Shown here in pieces: positions 25,684-34,257 of a DNA stretch of 64,000 nucleotides. The stretch is taken from contig CAVRGQ010000007.1 of assembly GCA_963720785.1 (NCBI GenBank), positions 1 through 64,000 of the forward strand. Direction: 5' to 3'. The notes below the pieces were generated by a model, which was given only the letters and a program-made list of their open reading frames with translations, had not been told where the DNA came from and searched no databases. A program made the translations under genes and the position numbers. Positions within the stretch are counted from its first letter, which is position 1; every line of letters starts with the position of its first letter. Origin of the DNA: CAVRGQ01 sp963720785 (lineage in GTDB: Bacteria; Actinomycetota; Acidimicrobiia; IMCC26256; DASPTH01).

Positions 25684-26613
25684 TCAAGGCCGGAAGCCCT
25701 CGAACATCCGGCGCATCGCGAAGCTCGCCTGCGCGCCGGCGATGGGCGTGGTGGGCGAGTCGAGGATCACGGCCGCGCCCGCGGCGATCGCCTCGATCGT
25801 CGCGTCGCGGTCGACGAGGCCGGCGGCGAGCGCGAGCTCGACGCGTGCGTAGTGCCCGCCGCCCACGCTGAACGTCTCGCCGCTCACCGGGCACGACTCG
25901 TGGGCCAACCAGCCCACGAGCGGCGCGATCAGGCGCGGGTGCAACCACTCGTTGAGCGCGTCGCTCGGCGGGAACGGCCCGAAGCCGGTGCCCGGACGCG
26001 TCTTCGCGTAGGGCGCGATCACGTTGGCGGCGATGCCCACCGCAGCACCCTCCGACGCCATCGCGCGGGTGAGCCCGACCACGCCCATCTTCGCCATGCC
26101 GTACACCGCGCCGCCCGGCACGCCGCCGAACGCGGCGCCCGACGACACGTTCACGAAGCGCCCGCCACCCTTGGCGGCCATCACTTCCCACGCGGGACGA
26201 CTCACGTTGAGCGGGCCGCGCAGCTGCGTGTCGATCACCGCGTCGAGCATGTCCTCGGTGAGCTCGGTGAACGGCGCCATGCGCACCTGGCCCGCGTTGT
26301 TCACGACCACGTCGACGGTCCCGTACGCGTCGAGCGCGGCTTGCACGATCGCGCGGCCACCTTCCGGCGTGGCGATGGAGTCGTGGTTCACCACCGCCTC
26401 GCCACCGGCGGCGACGATCTCCGCGACGACGTCGTCGGCCGGGTTGGTGGGCGGTGCCGCGGCCACGCCGTCGCTGTCGCTGATGCCCACGCCGAGGTCG
26501 TTCACCACCACTCGTGCGCCACGCGACGCGAGCAGCAGCGCGTACTCCCGCCCGAGATTGCGCCCCGCGCCGGTGATGACGACGACCTTGCCGTCGAAGC
26601 GAAGTTCGTCCAT
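25684..26613 (-). CDS. SDR of the multifunctional beta-oxidation (HSD17B4/FOX2-like) type
   Basis: A 309-residue dehydrogenase with VVVITGAGRNLGREYALLLA, the acidic VVVNDLGVGISD insert, VDVVVNNAGQVRMAPF, the catalytic Ser in FVNVSSGAAFGG and Tyr/Lys in AVYGMAKMGVVGLTRAMA. The N-terminal NDLG insertion is typical of the R-specific 3-hydroxyacyl-CoA dehydrogenase domain of peroxisomal multifunctional enzyme. Only the dehydrogenase domain is present. The crotonase gene ends 7 bp upstream on the same strand, so the pair likely performs hydration/isomerisation then oxidation of a CoA ester. Confidence 0.88.
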   Translation of the reverse strand: MDELRFDGKVVVITGAGRNLGREYALLLASRGARVVVNDLGVGISDSDGVAAAPPTNPADDVVAEIVAAGGEAVVNHDSIATPEGGRAIVQAALDAYGTVDVVVNNAGQVRMAPFTELTEDMLDAVIDTQLRGPLNVSRPAWEVMAAKGGGRFVNVSSGAAFGGVPGGAVYGMAKMGVVGLTRAMASEGAAVGIAANVIAPYAKTRPGTGFGPFPPSDALNEWLHPRLIAPLVGWLAHESCPVSGETFSVGGGHYARVELALAAGLVDRDATIEAIAAGAAVILDSPTTPIAGAQASFAMRRMFEGFRP

Positions 26614-26620
26614 TGCCTGC

Positions 26621-27430
26621 CTATTCGTCGGTGTAGACGGGATCGCGACCCTCGCGCCAGGCGCGGATCTTCTCGTCGAAGTTGCCGGTGGTGAGGCGCA
26701 CGTAGAGCTGGGCGTTGCCCTCGTGGTTCATGTGTCCGTGCAGTCCGCCGGCGTCGTAGCTCGCCCAGAGCAGCTGCTTGGTGAGCTCCACGCCCACGTG
26801 GCTGAAGCCGATCATGCGGTCGGCCACCGCGTAACAGGCGTCGAGCAACTGCTCGCCCGGCACCACCTGCGACACCATGCCGATGTGCAGCGCCTCGTCG
26901 GCGGTGACGTCGCGGCCGGTGAGCAGGATGTCGAACGCCCGGGAGAACCCGATCTGGCGCGGCAGCAGGTAGCTGATGCCCAGCTCCGCCGACGTGAGAC
27001 CGTTGTTGATGCCCGCGGCACGCCAGTACGCGGTGTCGGCCGCGATGCGGATGTCGCACGCGGTCGACAGGCAGAAGCCGCCACCGATCGCCGCGCCGTT
27101 CACCGCCGCGATGACCGGCTGGTGCATGTCGCGGATGGCGAGGATCACGTCGTCGAGCACGCGCATCGCGCGTCGGGCGATCGTCGTCTTCTTCAGGCCA
27201 CTGATGTTCGGCACCATCCCGCCGTCGGCGAGGTCGGCACCGGAGCAGAAGCCGTGGCCCGCCCCGGTGAGCACCACGACGCGGGTGTCGTTGTCGACGC
27301 TGATGTCGTGGAGAGCGTCGCGCAGTGGGAGCATCACGTCGAACGCCATCGCGTTCATGCGCTCGGGCCGGTTCAGCGTGACGAGCGTGATCCCGTCGCG
27401 CGGCTTGCTGATCTGGATGAAGTCGTCCAT
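26621..27430 (-). CDS. Enoyl-CoA hydratase
   Basis: A 269-residue crotonase from ATG 27430. It shows ITLVTLNRPERMNAMAFDVM, the oxyanion loop GHGFCSGADLADGG, VNGAAIGGGFCLSTACDIRI, and TSAELGISYLLPRQIGFSRA with a conserved catalytic Glu. The first Glu position is Cys/Leu (GGGFCL), so it is a one-Glu crotonase. It forms a two-gene unit with the downstream SDR (gap 7 bp). It is probably part of fatty-acid or sterol-ring CoA-ester degradation. Confidence 0.88.
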   Translation of the reverse strand: MDDFIQISKPRDGITLVTLNRPERMNAMAFDVMLPLRDALHDISVDNDTRVVVLTGAGHGFCSGADLADGGMVPNISGLKKTTIARRAMRVLDDVILAIRDMHQPVIAAVNGAAIGGGFCLSTACDIRIAADTAYWRAAGINNGLTSAELGISYLLPRQIGFSRAFDILLTGRDVTADEALHIGMVSQVVPGEQLLDACYAVADRMIGFSHVGVELTKQLLWASYDAGGLHGHMNHEGNAQLYVRLTTGNFDEKIRAWREGRDPVYTDE

Positions 27431-27493
27431 GCGGCGGGAGCCTACGGGAAACCGGTTTCCCCCGCCGCCGGACGAGCAGTTGGGTGGAGTGGT

Positions 27494-27946
27494 TCAGGCG
27501 ACGGGCGTGAGCTCGCCGAAGAAGCCGATGGCCGACCGGATGCGGCCGTCGGCCGCGAACGTCACCACGTCGATCCCGGCGACGGCGACGGAGCCGTCGG
27601 GGGCGTTGACCGTCCAGCCGAACCGGGCCTGGTCGTGGTGGGCGTCCACCGAGGTCGTACGCGTGAGCGAGTGCCCCGGCATCTGGTTCCGGAGCTCGCC
27701 GATGGCCACCGCGATCCCATCCGGGCCCGTGGCGTCGAGCAGGGGATCGACCAGGCGGGCGTCGTCGGTGACGATCGCGTACACCTGCTCCGCCCGCGCG
27801 GCGGCGTCGGGCTCGTTCCACATCGCGAGGTAGCGGTCGAGCGTGGCTTCGGTGGGCGTGGTCGCGGTGGGCGTGGTTGCGGTGGGCGTGGTTGCGGTGG
27901 TCGTGACTTCCTGAGTGGTGCCGTTGGTGGTCTGCATGCAACCCAT
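27494..27946 (-). CDS. SnoaL-like/NTF2-fold protein with a Thr-Pro-Thr-Ala repeat at the N-terminus
   Basis: About 150 residues. The first 30 form a low-complexity stretch with three copies of a 15-bp unit (27851-27895) encoding TTPTA-type repeats. The NTF2-like domain follows: LDRYLAMWNEPDAAARAEQV, VDPLLDATGPDGIAVAIGEL, and the end AADGRIRSAIGFFGEL. ATG 27946 or 27937 may be used; no clear ribosome site is visible. It is divergent from the XRE-family regulator 79 bp away, which might control it. Confidence 0.78.
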   Translation of the reverse strand: MGCMQTTNGTTQEVTTTATTPTATTPTATTPTEATLDRYLAMWNEPDAAARAEQVYAIVTDDARLVDPLLDATGPDGIAVAIGELRNQMPGHSLTRTTSVDAHHDQARFGWTVNAPDGSVAVAGIDVVTFAADGRIRSAIGFFGELTPVA

Positions 27947-28024
27947 CGTGAGCCGGCGATCGATCCGCGGCGATTCCCTCTGAGGTAATGGCCGGGCGTC
28001 GCGCCTGCGCGTACCGTCGCAGGG

Positions 28025-28828
28025 GTGACGACCATGACCGCAACTCCGCCCGCGAGTCCGCGCCTCGGTGAGCTCCTGAAGCTGTGGCGGTCGAGACGTC
28101 GGCTGAGCCAGCTCGAGCTGGCCAGTGCGGCCGGCGTCTCCTCCCGGCATCTCTCGTTCGTCGAGACCGGCCGGTCGAAGCCGAGCCGCGAGATGGTGCT
28201 GCACCTCGCGGAGCACCTCGACGTCCCGCTGCGCGACCGCAACGCGATGCTCACGGCAGCCGGCTTCGCGCCCGTGTACCACGAGTCGCCGCTCGACGCC
28301 CCCGAGTTGGCCAGCGTGCGTCAGGCGATCGAGGTCATCCTCACCAACCACGAACCACGGCCGGCGTTCGTGATCGACGGTGCCTGGAACCTCATCGAGG
28401 CCAACGCCGGCATCACCGCGTTCCTGGAGCTGATCTCGCCGGAGCTACTCGTTCCACCCCTCAACGTCATCCGGGCGAGCCTCCACCCGAGCGGGCTCTC
28501 GCGCTACATCGTGAACTTCGACGAGTACGCCGCCCACGTGATCGAGCGCCTCCGCCGGCAACTCGCGACCACCTCGGATCCCGGCCTCGCGGCACTGCTC
28601 GACGAGGTCTGCGCCTATCCCGAGGTGGCCCGCACGATCAGCGACGCCACCGTGCTCCCGCCGCCGGCGGCCGTGCTCCCGATGCACTTCCGCCTCGACG
28701 ACGGCACCGAGCTGCGGTTCTTCTCCACGATGACCGTCTTCGGCTCACCGCTCGACGTGACGATCGCGGAGCTGGCCATCGAGAGCTTCTTCCCCGCCGA
28801 CGACGCGACCGCGGCCGCCTTCGCCTGA
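28025..28828 (+). CDS. XRE-family regulator with MmyB-like ligand domain
   Basis: A 267-residue transcription factor. Residues about 10-70 form an HTH_XRE domain (LGELLKLWRSRRRLSQLELA, SAAGVSSRHLSFVETGRSKP). The rest is the MmyB-type PAS-like domain (FVIDGAWNLIEANAGITAFL; VLPMHFRLDDGTELRFFSTM). This combination is frequent next to genes for catabolic enzymes, and the second domain is thought to bind a lipid-like or small ligand. GTG 28025 is used; ATG 28034 is possible. The adjacent divergent SnoaL-like gene is the obvious candidate target. Confidence 0.88.
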   Translation: MTTMTATPPASPRLGELLKLWRSRRRLSQLELASAAGVSSRHLSFVETGRSKPSREMVLHLAEHLDVPLRDRNAMLTAAGFAPVYHESPLDAPELASVRQAIEVILTNHEPRPAFVIDGAWNLIEANAGITAFLELISPELLVPPLNVIRASLHPSGLSRYIVNFDEYAAHVIERLRRQLATTSDPGLAALLDEVCAYPEVARTISDATVLPPPAAVLPMHFRLDDGTELRFFSTMTVFGSPLDVTIAELAIESFFPADDATAAAFA

Positions 28829-28850
28829 GGCGCGGTGCCGCTGATGTCGC

Positions 28851-29318
28851 TCAGTACTCGCCCTTGATGACGAAGTAGGAGCCGCGAATCGTGCCCGCGA
28901 GCGCCGACTTCTGCCGGGCGAACTTGAACTTCGCCAGCTCCTCGGGTTCGTCCATCCCCTCGGAGAGCTTGAAGCCGACCGCTCGCTTCTTGGGATCGTC
29001 GAGCGGGTACAGCACGTTGATCGCGAGACCGCTCTCGTAGAACACGTGCGTCCAGCGGATGCCGTCGACCTCGACGAGCGCAGCTTCGAGCGGTGGTGAC
29101 GCGATCACGATGTCGCGTTCCGACTGCAGGATCTTGGCCACGTAGGCGACGAGCTTCTTGCCCTTGGCCGACGCGGCCGGCTCCACCGTGAACTCGACGT
29201 CGTACTTGTTCTTGAAGTAGCGCGCCTCGTGGGCCCGCAGGCCCGCCAGCGCATCGGCCACCGGCGAGGACTCCAGTCCTGCCGTCGACACGTCCTTGAA
29301 ATCGACCTTGGTCGGCAT
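28851..29318 (-). CDS. Conserved-looking hypothetical protein
   Basis: A 155-residue soluble protein that I do not recognise. It has a GAGGAGC ribosome site ahead of ATG 29318. Alternating charged helices and strands are visible: ARYFKNKYDVEFTVEPAASA, LVAYVAKILQSERDIVIASP, DGIRWTHVFYESGLAINVLY and a basic C-terminus ending KGEY. No membrane segment, metal motif or signal peptide is seen. It lies downstream of, and on the same strand as, menB (66 bp gap), so it may share its transcript. Confidence 0.65.
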   Translation of the reverse strand: MPTKVDFKDVSTAGLESSPVADALAGLRAHEARYFKNKYDVEFTVEPAASAKGKKLVAYVAKILQSERDIVIASPPLEAALVEVDGIRWTHVFYESGLAINVLYPLDDPKKRAVGFKLSEGMDEPEELAKFKFARQKSALAGTIRGSYFVIKGEY

Positions 29319-29383
29319 CCGTGCTCCTCTCGGGTTCAGGGCACCGTACGCACCCGACGACGCGGACGCTTCTCCGATCCTGC

Positions 29384-30286
29384 TCAGTAGTGCCAGGGAA
29401 AGCTCGACCAGTCGGGCTCGCGCTTCTCGAGGAACGAGTCGCGCCCTTCGGCCGCTTCGTCCGTCATGTAGGCGAGTCGCGTCGCCTCGCCCGCGAACAC
29501 CTGCTGGCCGACCAGACCGTCGTCCACCAGGTTCAGCGCGAACTTCACCATCCGCTGCGCGGTGGGGCTCTTGCCGTTGACCTTCTTCGCCCACGCCAGC
29601 GCCGTCCGCTCGAGCTCGGCGTGGGGCACGACGCAGTTCACCATGCCCATCTGGTGCGCGGTCTCGGCGTCGTACTCGTCGCCGAGGAAGAAGATCTCAC
29701 GCGCGAACTTCTGCCCCACCTGGCGGGCGAGGTAGGCGGAACCGAATCCGCCGTCGAAGCTCGCGACGTCGGTGTCGGTCTGCTTGAAGCGCGCGTGTTC
29801 ACGGCTGGCGATGGTGAGGTCGCACACCACGTGCAGGCTGTGACCACCACCTGCCGCCCACCCCGGCACGACACAGATCACGACCTTGGGCATGAACCGG
29901 ATGAGCCGCTGCACCTCGAGGATGTGGAGCCGTCCGCTGCGCCCCGGGTCGATCGTCGCCGCCGTGTCGCCGTCCGCGTACTTGTAGCCGTCCTTGCCGC
30001 GGATGCGCTGGTCGCCGCCGGAGCAGAATGCCCACCCACCGTCGCGCGGCGACGGGCCGTTGCCGGTCAGCAGCACGCAGCCGACGTCGCTCGACTGCCG
30101 GGCGTGGTCCAGCACCCGGTACAGCTCGTCGACCGTCGCCGGGCGGAACGCGTTGCGCACCTCGGGCCGGTTGAAAGCCACCCGCACGGTGCCGTGCTCC
30201 ACCGACCGGTGGTAGGTGATGTCACGGAGGTCGAACCCGTCCACCGGCACCCATGCGTCCGGATCGAACAGCTCTGACACGCTCAT
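29384..30286 (-). CDS. menB: 1,4-dihydroxy-2-naphthoyl-CoA synthase
   Basis: A 300-residue crotonase of the MenB branch, which closes the naphthoate ring of menaquinone from o-succinylbenzoyl-CoA. Typical elements are VRVAFNRPEVRNAFRPATVD, GGWAFCSGGDQRIRGKDGYK (the MenB-specific loop), VVPGWAAGGGHSLHVVCDLT, FKQTDTDVASFDGGFGSAYL and the conserved end REPDWSSFPWHY. ATG 30286 gives the family length. Other men genes are not adjacent, so it stands alone here. Confidence 0.93.
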   Translation of the reverse strand: MSVSELFDPDAWVPVDGFDLRDITYHRSVEHGTVRVAFNRPEVRNAFRPATVDELYRVLDHARQSSDVGCVLLTGNGPSPRDGGWAFCSGGDQRIRGKDGYKYADGDTAATIDPGRSGRLHILEVQRLIRFMPKVVICVVPGWAAGGGHSLHVVCDLTIASREHARFKQTDTDVASFDGGFGSAYLARQVGQKFAREIFFLGDEYDAETAHQMGMVNCVVPHAELERTALAWAKKVNGKSPTAQRMVKFALNLVDDGLVGQQVFAGEATRLAYMTDEAAEGRDSFLEKREPDWSSFPWHY

Positions 30287-30363
30287 GGCACCCCTCGTTC
30301 CCGGCAACACTTCGAAGCCGCAACGCTACGGCTTCCCACCAGATGTACGCGTATTTGTGGCCG

Positions 30364-30900
30364 TCAGTCCGCGTCAGTCGTACCCGCGGCCACGAGTACG
30401 AGCACCAGGTCTGCGACCTGAACGAGGGTGTCGGGGTCGGTGAAGTCGCCGTGCTCGTCGCGCTTCGAGCGGGTGGTGCCCACCGCGAGTTGGGCGACCA
30501 CCCGGGCCGACATGACCTCGAGCAGGGTGGCCAGCGCGTCGCCGGCGATCTTCCCGCCGTCGAGGCCGGGCGACGCGCTCATCACCGCGACGGGCTTGTC
30601 GATCAGCTCCCCGGAACCGACCAGCCAGTCGAGCGTGTCCTTGAGCGCGCCGGGCAGCGCGTGCGCGTACTCGGGTGTCGAGAACAACACCGCGTCGGCG
30701 GCGACGAGGCGCGCCCGCAGGTCCGCGATGCCGGGCGGCGGTTCGGGGCCGTCGAGATCGGGATCGAAGTGCGGGAGGTCGCGGATGCCGTCGTAGTGCT
30801 CGACGGTGACATCCTCGGGCGCGCTCGCCGCCGCGATCCGCAGCAGCGCGGTGTTGCTCGACGCGGCCTGCAGCGAGCCCGAGATCGCGAGGATCCTCAC
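30364..30900 (-). CDS. NAD(P)H-dependent FMN reductase family flavoprotein
   Basis: A 178-residue flavodoxin-like reductase. The phosphate-binding loop is ILAISGSLQAASSNTALLRI, and the flavin motif is LFSTPEYAHALPGALKDTLD. It ends in a hydrophobic helix (VADLVLVLVAA). It reduces FMN, quinones or metal ions with NAD(P)H. The start GTG at 30900 begins right at the family N-terminus; longer open-frame codons upstream are not typical. The GNAT gene ends 10 bp before it on the same strand. Confidence 0.88.
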   Translation of the reverse strand: MRILAISGSLQAASSNTALLRIAAASAPEDVTVEHYDGIRDLPHFDPDLDGPEPPPGIADLRARLVAADAVLFSTPEYAHALPGALKDTLDWLVGSGELIDKPVAVMSASPGLDGGKIAGDALATLLEVMSARVVAQLAVGTTRSKRDEHGDFTDPDTLVQVADLVLVLVAAGTTDAD

Positions 30901-30910
30901 CGCGGCCGCC

Positions 30911-31519
30911 TCACCGCGGGTTGCGCCACATCGTGGTGACGTGGGGACCCGGCCCGTCGACCGTGTCGGGGAGATCGAAGCCGTCGATGGGTTCGAAGCC
31001 GACGGCACGGTAGCGGGCGTCGTTCACCGGGTTGGACGACTCGAGGTACGCCGGCAGACCCGCTTCGTCGACCATGCGCAGGTTCTCGGCCAGCACGGCC
31101 ATTCCGGTGCCGTGCCCGCGGTGCGCGGTGTGGGTGGCCAGGACACCGAGGTACCAGTGCGGCTCCTCGCGCACGTCGTGGGCGCCGAACAGCATGAGCC
31201 CCTCGAACACCGTCGCGATGCGATCGCCCACCAGCTCACCCATCAACGTGGGCACGCGCGCCTCGTCGTCGGGGAGCATCTTGGGGCCGCCCGGCGGGGT
31301 CCAGATCGCGACCGACTCGAAACCGGGCGTGACCCAGAGGGTGCCGTTGGCGATCCCGCCCGCCACCAGGAGCCGCCACCACGCCGAGAACTGCGCCATG
31401 CGCAGCGACGGATCGGGGAACACCCACGACCAGACCGGATCGTCGAAGAAGGCCGACGACACGGTGGCGGTGACCGCGTCGAGGTCGTCGGGGATCGCGG
31501 TGCGCACCGGGAGAGCCAT
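30911..31519 (-). CDS. GNAT-family N-acetyltransferase
   Basis: A 202-residue GNAT. It opens VRTAIPDDLDAVTATVSSAF, has HWYLGVLATHTAHRGHGTGM with the acetyl-CoA pyrophosphate loop (RGHGTG), and SNPVNDARYRAVGFEPIDGF near the end. The substrate is not inferable. It is co-directional with the FMN reductase, 10 bp apart, and both are divergent from the SDR at 31638. Confidence 0.87.
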   Translation of the reverse strand: MALPVRTAIPDDLDAVTATVSSAFFDDPVWSWVFPDPSLRMAQFSAWWRLLVAGGIANGTLWVTPGFESVAIWTPPGGPKMLPDDEARVPTLMGELVGDRIATVFEGLMLFGAHDVREEPHWYLGVLATHTAHRGHGTGMAVLAENLRMVDEAGLPAYLESSNPVNDARYRAVGFEPIDGFDLPDTVDGPGPHVTTMWRNPR

Positions 31520-31637
31520 GGCGAGAGGTTACGACGCCCGCCCCCGGCCGGAGGGGGGGACGGACGTGCGCCACGGCATGCGGCTGCGCTAGGAAAGGTC
31601 CGACATCTCGTCCCCCAGTGATCCCCGGAGGATCCCC

Positions 31638-32498
31638 GTGAGTTTCAAGGACAAGTACGGACCGTGGGCCTTCATCGCCGGCGCGTCACAAGGCATCGGC
31701 GGCGCCTACTCCGAGGAGGCGGCCAAGCGCGGACTGAACGTCGTGCTCATGGCGCGCGGCAAGGAAGCGCTCGAGGCCAAGGCTGCGGAGATCGCCTCGA
31801 CCTACGGCGTCGAGACCCGCATCCTCGCGGGTGACCTCGCCGCGCCCGACGTCGTCGCCCAGGTCAGCAGCGTCACCGACGACATCGAGGTCGGCCTGTT
31901 CGTGTACAACGCGGCCATGGCGCCGGCGGGCGACTTCCTCGACGTGCCCGTCGAGGACCACCTGCGCAGCATCCTCATGAACTGCACCACGCCCACCGCG
32001 CTCACCCACCACTTCGCGGGCAAGATGCGCGAGCGCGGCCGCGGCGGCCTTGCGCTCATCGGCTCGATGGGCGGGCTCGAGGGCTCGATCCACTTCTCGT
32101 CGTACAACGCGGGCAAGGCGTTCGAGTGGGTGCTGGCCGAGACGCTCTGGGCGGAGCTGAAGCCGTACGGCGTCGACGCCACCTGCCAGCTCGTCGGTGC
32201 CACGAACGGCGCGAACTACAAGTGGTTCCAGGAGACGCTCGACCCCGAGCTGTGCAAGAACCACGACAGCGACGACCCGCTCGACGTCGCCCGCTGGCGG
32301 CTGATGAACCCGGTGGAGCCCGTGGTGTGCGCGACGACCCTCTACGACGGTCTCGCCGACGGCCCCGTGTGCTTCAGCACCCCGGAGGACGAGTTCGTCG
32401 CGTCGAAGATGTTCGCGATGAGCCGCGCCGAGATCGTCGACCTCTGGGTGAAGATCCAGGAGACGACCACGCGTCTCCCGGAGCACGAAGCCCGCTAG
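31638..32498 (+). CDS. SDR-family oxidoreductase
   Basis: A 286-residue SDR from GTG 31638. The cofactor motif is FIAGASQGIGGAYSEEAAKR, NAA is in VYNAAMAPAGDF, and Tyr/Lys lie in FSSYNAGKAFEWVLAETLWA. The region LVGATNGANYKWFQETLDPE and the long C-terminal tail suggest a distinct substrate pocket. Many such actinobacterial SDRs act on sterols or fatty acyl alcohols, but this is general. It stands between divergent and convergent single genes. Confidence 0.86.
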   Translation: MSFKDKYGPWAFIAGASQGIGGAYSEEAAKRGLNVVLMARGKEALEAKAAEIASTYGVETRILAGDLAAPDVVAQVSSVTDDIEVGLFVYNAAMAPAGDFLDVPVEDHLRSILMNCTTPTALTHHFAGKMRERGRGGLALIGSMGGLEGSIHFSSYNAGKAFEWVLAETLWAELKPYGVDATCQLVGATNGANYKWFQETLDPELCKNHDSDDPLDVARWRLMNPVEPVVCATTLYDGLADGPVCFSTPEDEFVASKMFAMSRAEIVDLWVKIQETTTRLPEHEAR

Positions 32499-32521
32499 GT
32501 CGCCACCGTCGAACGCCCGCC

Positions 32522-33376
32522 TCACCCGATGCCGAACAGGCGCCGCGCGTTCCCACCGAGGATCGCGGCCTTGTCGGCGTCGGGAAGGGCTGACGCCAGG
32601 ATCTGCGGGAGCAGGTGGCTGATGCGCTGCCCCACCGGGTGGGAGTACAGGTCGGTGCCGAACACCACGCGGTCGGCGCCGAAGCGCGCCGCGAACTCCT
32701 CGATGAAGTCGAAGTTGTAGCTGAGGCTCGTGTCGAACACGACGTTCGGCGCGACCTCGGCGACGAACGAGCACTGCCGCGTGGCCTCGAAGCCGCCGAA
32801 CGCGTCGAGCGCCACGATCGTGAGGTCGGGGTGCGCCCGCGCGACCCGCGCGAGCTTCCACAACGCCTCTTCGGGCGTGTCGTCCATCGCGTGGAGGATC
32901 GGCACCAGTCCGCGCTCCTCCATGCGGTCGAGATACCGCAGGATCCACTGGCTGTCGAGCGACACGCCCTGGAACCGGGTGTGGAAACTGAGTGCAACGA
33001 GGCCGAGCTCGTCGTGCGCGCGGTCGATTTCCGCGAACGACGCCTCGCCGTGCGTGGGCTCGACGATGCCGCACGCGACCGGGAAGCGGTCGGGCGTGCG
33101 GTCGCGGTAGGCGGCGATCTCGTCGTTGACCCGCCGGGTGTCGGCAATGCCCTCGGCGCGCAGGTACCCGTGCCCGGGGATCACCAGCGCCTGGTGCACC
33201 CCGCCCTCGTCCATGATGCGCAGGCGGTCGGCCAGCTCCACCTGCGCGAAATCGGCCAGGCTCGCGGCCGCATCGTCGTCGTCCGCCGCGAGCTCACCGC
33301 CGAGCGCGTCGAATGCCCGGCCCACGTGGTGGTGCACGTCGAACACGTCGAAATTTGGCGCAGCAGGCGGGGTCAT
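32522..33376 (-). CDS. Amidohydrolase family 2 protein
   Basis: A 284-residue TIM-barrel hydrolase or decarboxylase. The metal motif FDVFDVHHHVGRAF is at the N-terminus, LVALSFHTRFQGVSLDSQWI in mid-barrel, PILHAMDDTPEEALWKL carries the next His, and the end is RVVFGTDLYSHPVGQRISHL with the catalytic Asp. ATG 33376 fits. It is convergent with the SDR at 31638 and divergent from the SDR at 33442. Substrate unknown; relatives act in aromatic or carbonyl catabolism. Confidence 0.87.
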   Translation of the reverse strand: MTPPAAPNFDVFDVHHHVGRAFDALGGELAADDDDAAASLADFAQVELADRLRIMDEGGVHQALVIPGHGYLRAEGIADTRRVNDEIAAYRDRTPDRFPVACGIVEPTHGEASFAEIDRAHDELGLVALSFHTRFQGVSLDSQWILRYLDRMEERGLVPILHAMDDTPEEALWKLARVARAHPDLTIVALDAFGGFEATRQCSFVAEVAPNVVFDTSLSYNFDFIEEFAARFGADRVVFGTDLYSHPVGQRISHLLPQILASALPDADKAAILGGNARRLFGIG

Positions 33377-33441
33377 GCGGCCACACGTATATTGCGCCCT
33401 TGCGCGCCCGTCAAGCGGGCTGCACGTCAGAGGGAGCCAGC

Positions 33442-34257
33442 ATGCGCGGACTGCAGGGCAAGGTCGCGATCGTCACCGGCGGCGCGAACGGCATCGGCCG
33501 GGCGTGCTGCGAGCGCTTCGCCGAGGAGGGGTGCGACGTCGTCGTCGCCGACCTGCAGGAGGAGGCCGGCGCCGAGACCATCGCCGCGGTCGAGGCGCTC
33601 GGAGGCCGAGCGGTGTTCGTCTCCTGCGACGCCACGAGCCCCGAGTCGAACGACGCCGTGGTGAACGAGGCGGTCGAGGTGTTCGGCGGTGTCGACATCC
33701 TCGTGACCGCTGCGGGCATCGCGTGGAAGAACTACGTGAGCGGCGACAGTGACGCGGGAAAGGCGATGATCGACGCGGGCCGCGGTCCGGTCGACAGCAT
33801 CGTCGCGTGTGACCTCGACGAGTGGGCGAGCGTGATCGACGTGAACCTCACCGGCACGCTGCTCGCCATCCGCAGCGCGGGCAAGCAGATGGTCGCGCAG
33901 CGACGCGGCGGCGCCATCGTGACCATCGCGTCGATCGCAGCCAAGCACCCCGAAGCGGGTCCGCCCGCGTACGGCGTGTCGAAGGCCGGCGTGTGGATGC
34001 TCACGAAGCAGGCCGCCACCGCCCTGGCGTCAGAGGGCATCCGCGTGAACTCGGTGGGCCCCGGCTTCATCGACACCAACATGACGGCGGTCATCAAGGA
34101 CCTCGGCATCGAGGACACCGTGGTGCGCTCGATCCCGATGGGGCGTTTCGGTCAGCCCTCGGAGATCGCGAGCACCGTCGCCTTCCTCGCGTCGGACGAG
34201 GCCTCGTACTTCACCGGCGAGCTGCTCCACCCCGACGGTGGGTTCTTCACGGATTGA
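33442..34257 (+). CDS. SDR-family oxidoreductase
   Basis: A 271-residue classical SDR. VAIVTGGANGIGRACCERFA, the cofactor Asp in VVADLQEE, VTAAGIAWKNYVSGDSDAGK, TIASIAAKHPEAGPPAYGVS and KAGVWMLTKQAATALASEGI with Tyr-x-x-x-Lys are visible. The C-terminal part RFGQPSEIASTVAFLASDEA and YFTGELLHPDGGF is canonical. ATG 33442 follows AGGGAG. It probably acts as a 3-hydroxyacyl or alcohol dehydrogenase. The convergent GT87 gene overlaps its 3' end. Confidence 0.9.
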   Translation: MRGLQGKVAIVTGGANGIGRACCERFAEEGCDVVVADLQEEAGAETIAAVEALGGRAVFVSCDATSPESNDAVVNEAVEVFGGVDILVTAAGIAWKNYVSGDSDAGKAMIDAGRGPVDSIVACDLDEWASVIDVNLTGTLLAIRSAGKQMVAQRRGGAIVTIASIAAKHPEAGPPAYGVSKAGVWMLTKQAATALASEGIRVNSVGPGFIDTNMTAVIKDLGIEDTVVRSIPMGRFGQPSEIASTVAFLASDEASYFTGELLHPDGGFFTD

